A model generated the notes under the pieces. The model was not told the DNA's origin and did not search any database. It was given only the letters and a program-made list of their open reading frames with translations. Below are positions 63,597-64,000 of a stretch of DNA of 64,000 nucleotides, in pieces. This stretch comes from JBGUXS01 sp045118155. GTDB taxonomy: Bacteria > Pseudomonadota > Alphaproteobacteria > CAAHEQ01 > UBA3637. The DNA lies in NCBI GenBank assembly GCA_045118155.1, contig JBGUXS010000078.1:1-64000 (forward strand). Reading direction: 5' to 3'. Numbering within the stretch: position 1 is the stretch's first letter; each line of letters opens with the position of its first letter. A program made the translations under genes and the position numbers.

Positions 63597-63764
63597 TTTT
63601 CTAAGCTAAAGGTGGCTGGATTAGGGATCAACGAATGACGGAACGGATAGTTGGTGAGAACAAGCTGCTAAGCACAGTTTGAACCTTACGACGTGAGGAG
63701 GACCCGTTTACGGGAGTACCCAACCGAATCCGTCCACTTACCACTTAGCAACACCCCAATATGC
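63575..63764 (-). ncRNA. structured RNA candidate, possibly 6S RNA
   Basis: On the minus strand a -35/-10 pair (63798-63771) and an intrinsic terminator (63575-63596) bracket about 190 nt with no ORF. The two ends pair: GCTAAGTGG near the start with CCACCTTTAGC near the end, then GGACGGAT with ATCCGTTCC and GTTGG with CCAAC, giving a rod of stems and bulges with an open centre. This size and rod shape fit 6S RNA. The beginning (GTGTTGCTAAGTGG) loosely resembles the E. coli 6S start. SRP, RNase P and tmRNA core motifs were not found. The identity is a guess. Confidence 0.45.
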
Positions 63765-63770
63765 GGTCTT

Positions 63771-63798
63771 CGTATAACACAAATTTTATAAATCACAA
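63771..63798 (-). promoter_or_regulatory. promoter of the RNA candidate
   Basis: Minus-strand TTGTGA (63798-63793), 16 nt, TATACG (63776-63771); predicted start of transcription near 63764. Confidence 0.45.
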
Positions 63799-63884
63799 GA
63801 AAAATATAAGAAGAATAGGCCATATTGCACTTGACTTTTTAAAATGAAAATATACTCTGTTATCAAAGAACAAAGGACATTTAT

Positions 63885-64000
63885 ATGTCACAGGAACGCA
63901 TACCCAAAGACAAGGTAGAAATTATTACCTTAAGGCGTTTCTCTCACAGATTATTTTGCTTACCTTACACCGAAAAACAAAAAATAAAAGAACAAGTTTT
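63885..64000 (+). CDS. partial gene at window end, unknown product
   Basis: An ATG at 63885 preceded by AAAGGA opens a reading frame (MSQERIPKDKVEIITLRRFS and on) that runs past the window end, 38 codons visible. The start is rich in Arg/Lys. Too little is seen to name it. It is divergent from the RNA candidate. Confidence 0.6.
   Translation, partial: MSQERIPKDKVEIITLRRFSHRLFCLPYTEKQKIKEQV

Larger units (their letters stand above)
63493..63884. other. intergenic region of about 390 nt with structured RNA candidate
   Basis: No coding region was found. It holds the structured RNA candidate at 63575-63764 with its own promoter and terminator, then a divergent stretch leading to the partial gene at 63885. 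The remaining sequence is AT-rich with no other feature I can support; a TTGACT at 63831-63836 and TATACT at 63851-63856 lie upstream of the partial gene, but their spacing of 14 is short. Confidence 0.6.

Noticed and set aside
63575..63764. RNase P RNA, SRP RNA or tmRNA
   Set aside because: The GAGGAAAGTCCGGGC-like P4 core, the GGTCAGG...GGAAGCAGCC SRP core and a tRNA-like tmRNA end are not present.
1..64000. CRISPR arrays or insertion sequences
   Set aside because: No regularly spaced repeats and no transposase-like reading frames were seen.

Overview
The window looks like a chromosomal segment of an AT-rich, Gram-negative alphaproteobacterium with a compact genome. Supporting signs are the lpxD-fabZ-lpxA, bamA, skp-like and rseP genes for lipid A and outer-membrane assembly, a complete gatCAB set for indirect Gln/Asn-tRNA charging, a DUF3126 protein (a small alphaproteobacterial family), an RNase E/G with an insertion in its S1 domain, and mreB-mreC-mreD-mrdA-mrdB. 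A class III (oxygen-sensitive) ribonucleotide reductase points to anaerobic or microaerobic life, perhaps in a gut. This fits uncultured AT-rich gut Alphaproteobacteria better than strictly intracellular Rickettsiales, but the assignment is inference. No insertion sequence, integrase, phage gene or CRISPR array was seen.

Layout. 0-2.6 kb: tRNA-Tyr, lgt, a DUF2062 protein, pgeF and an RNHCP zinc protein. 2.6-7 kb: a VirD4/TraG coupling-protein operon holding a membrane protein of unknown function, VirD4, a 180-residue protein with a possible degenerate HNH-like motif, and a SUKH/SMI1-KNR4-type protein. 7-10 kb: rbfA, an outer-membrane barrel and a very long prepilin-like protein, driven by a near-consensus promoter. 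10-17 kb: rplM-rpsI and a DUF-sufE-truB-rpsO-pnp operon, then birA and tRNA-Ser. 17.9-24.5 kb: a tripartite RND efflux operon led by a DMT transporter. 24.5-28 kb: RNase E/G, AmiC-type amidase and a DUF167 protein. 28-33 kb: two degenerate EAL-like proteins opposite a kinase-receiver-PP2C fusion, then rsmE. 33-35 kb: class III RNR with its glycyl-radical segment on a separate tiny gene. 35.5-43.3 kb: cdsA-rseP-bamA-skp-lpxD-fabZ-lpxA-radC. 43.5-50.6 kb: the rod-shape operon and a TPR-methyltransferase. 50.6-53.8 kb: gatCAB. 54-56.7 kb: virB3-virB4. 56.7-57.6 kb: acpS, rpoZ, rpmG. 57.8-62.3 kb: two exported proteins and dnaE. 62.3-64 kb: DUF3126 protein, dusA, a structured RNA candidate of about 190 nt (possibly 6S RNA) and a gene cut by the window end.

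Themes. The type IV secretion parts are split (virD4 group at about 4-7 kb, virB3-virB4 at about 54-57 kb) and sit among housekeeping genes, which suggests a resident secretion system rather than a mobile element. The most interesting candidates are the VirD4-linked HNH-like/SUKH pair, the split anaerobic RNR, and the paired degenerate EAL proteins opposite a three-domain partner-switch protein. Seven of the nine + to - gene junctions have overlapping 3' ends, four by exactly 4 nt, and promoters follow a TTGAC-like / TATAAT-like pattern, mostly with 17-nt spacing. These coordinates and motifs were read by eye; family names rest on remembered motifs and not on database searches.
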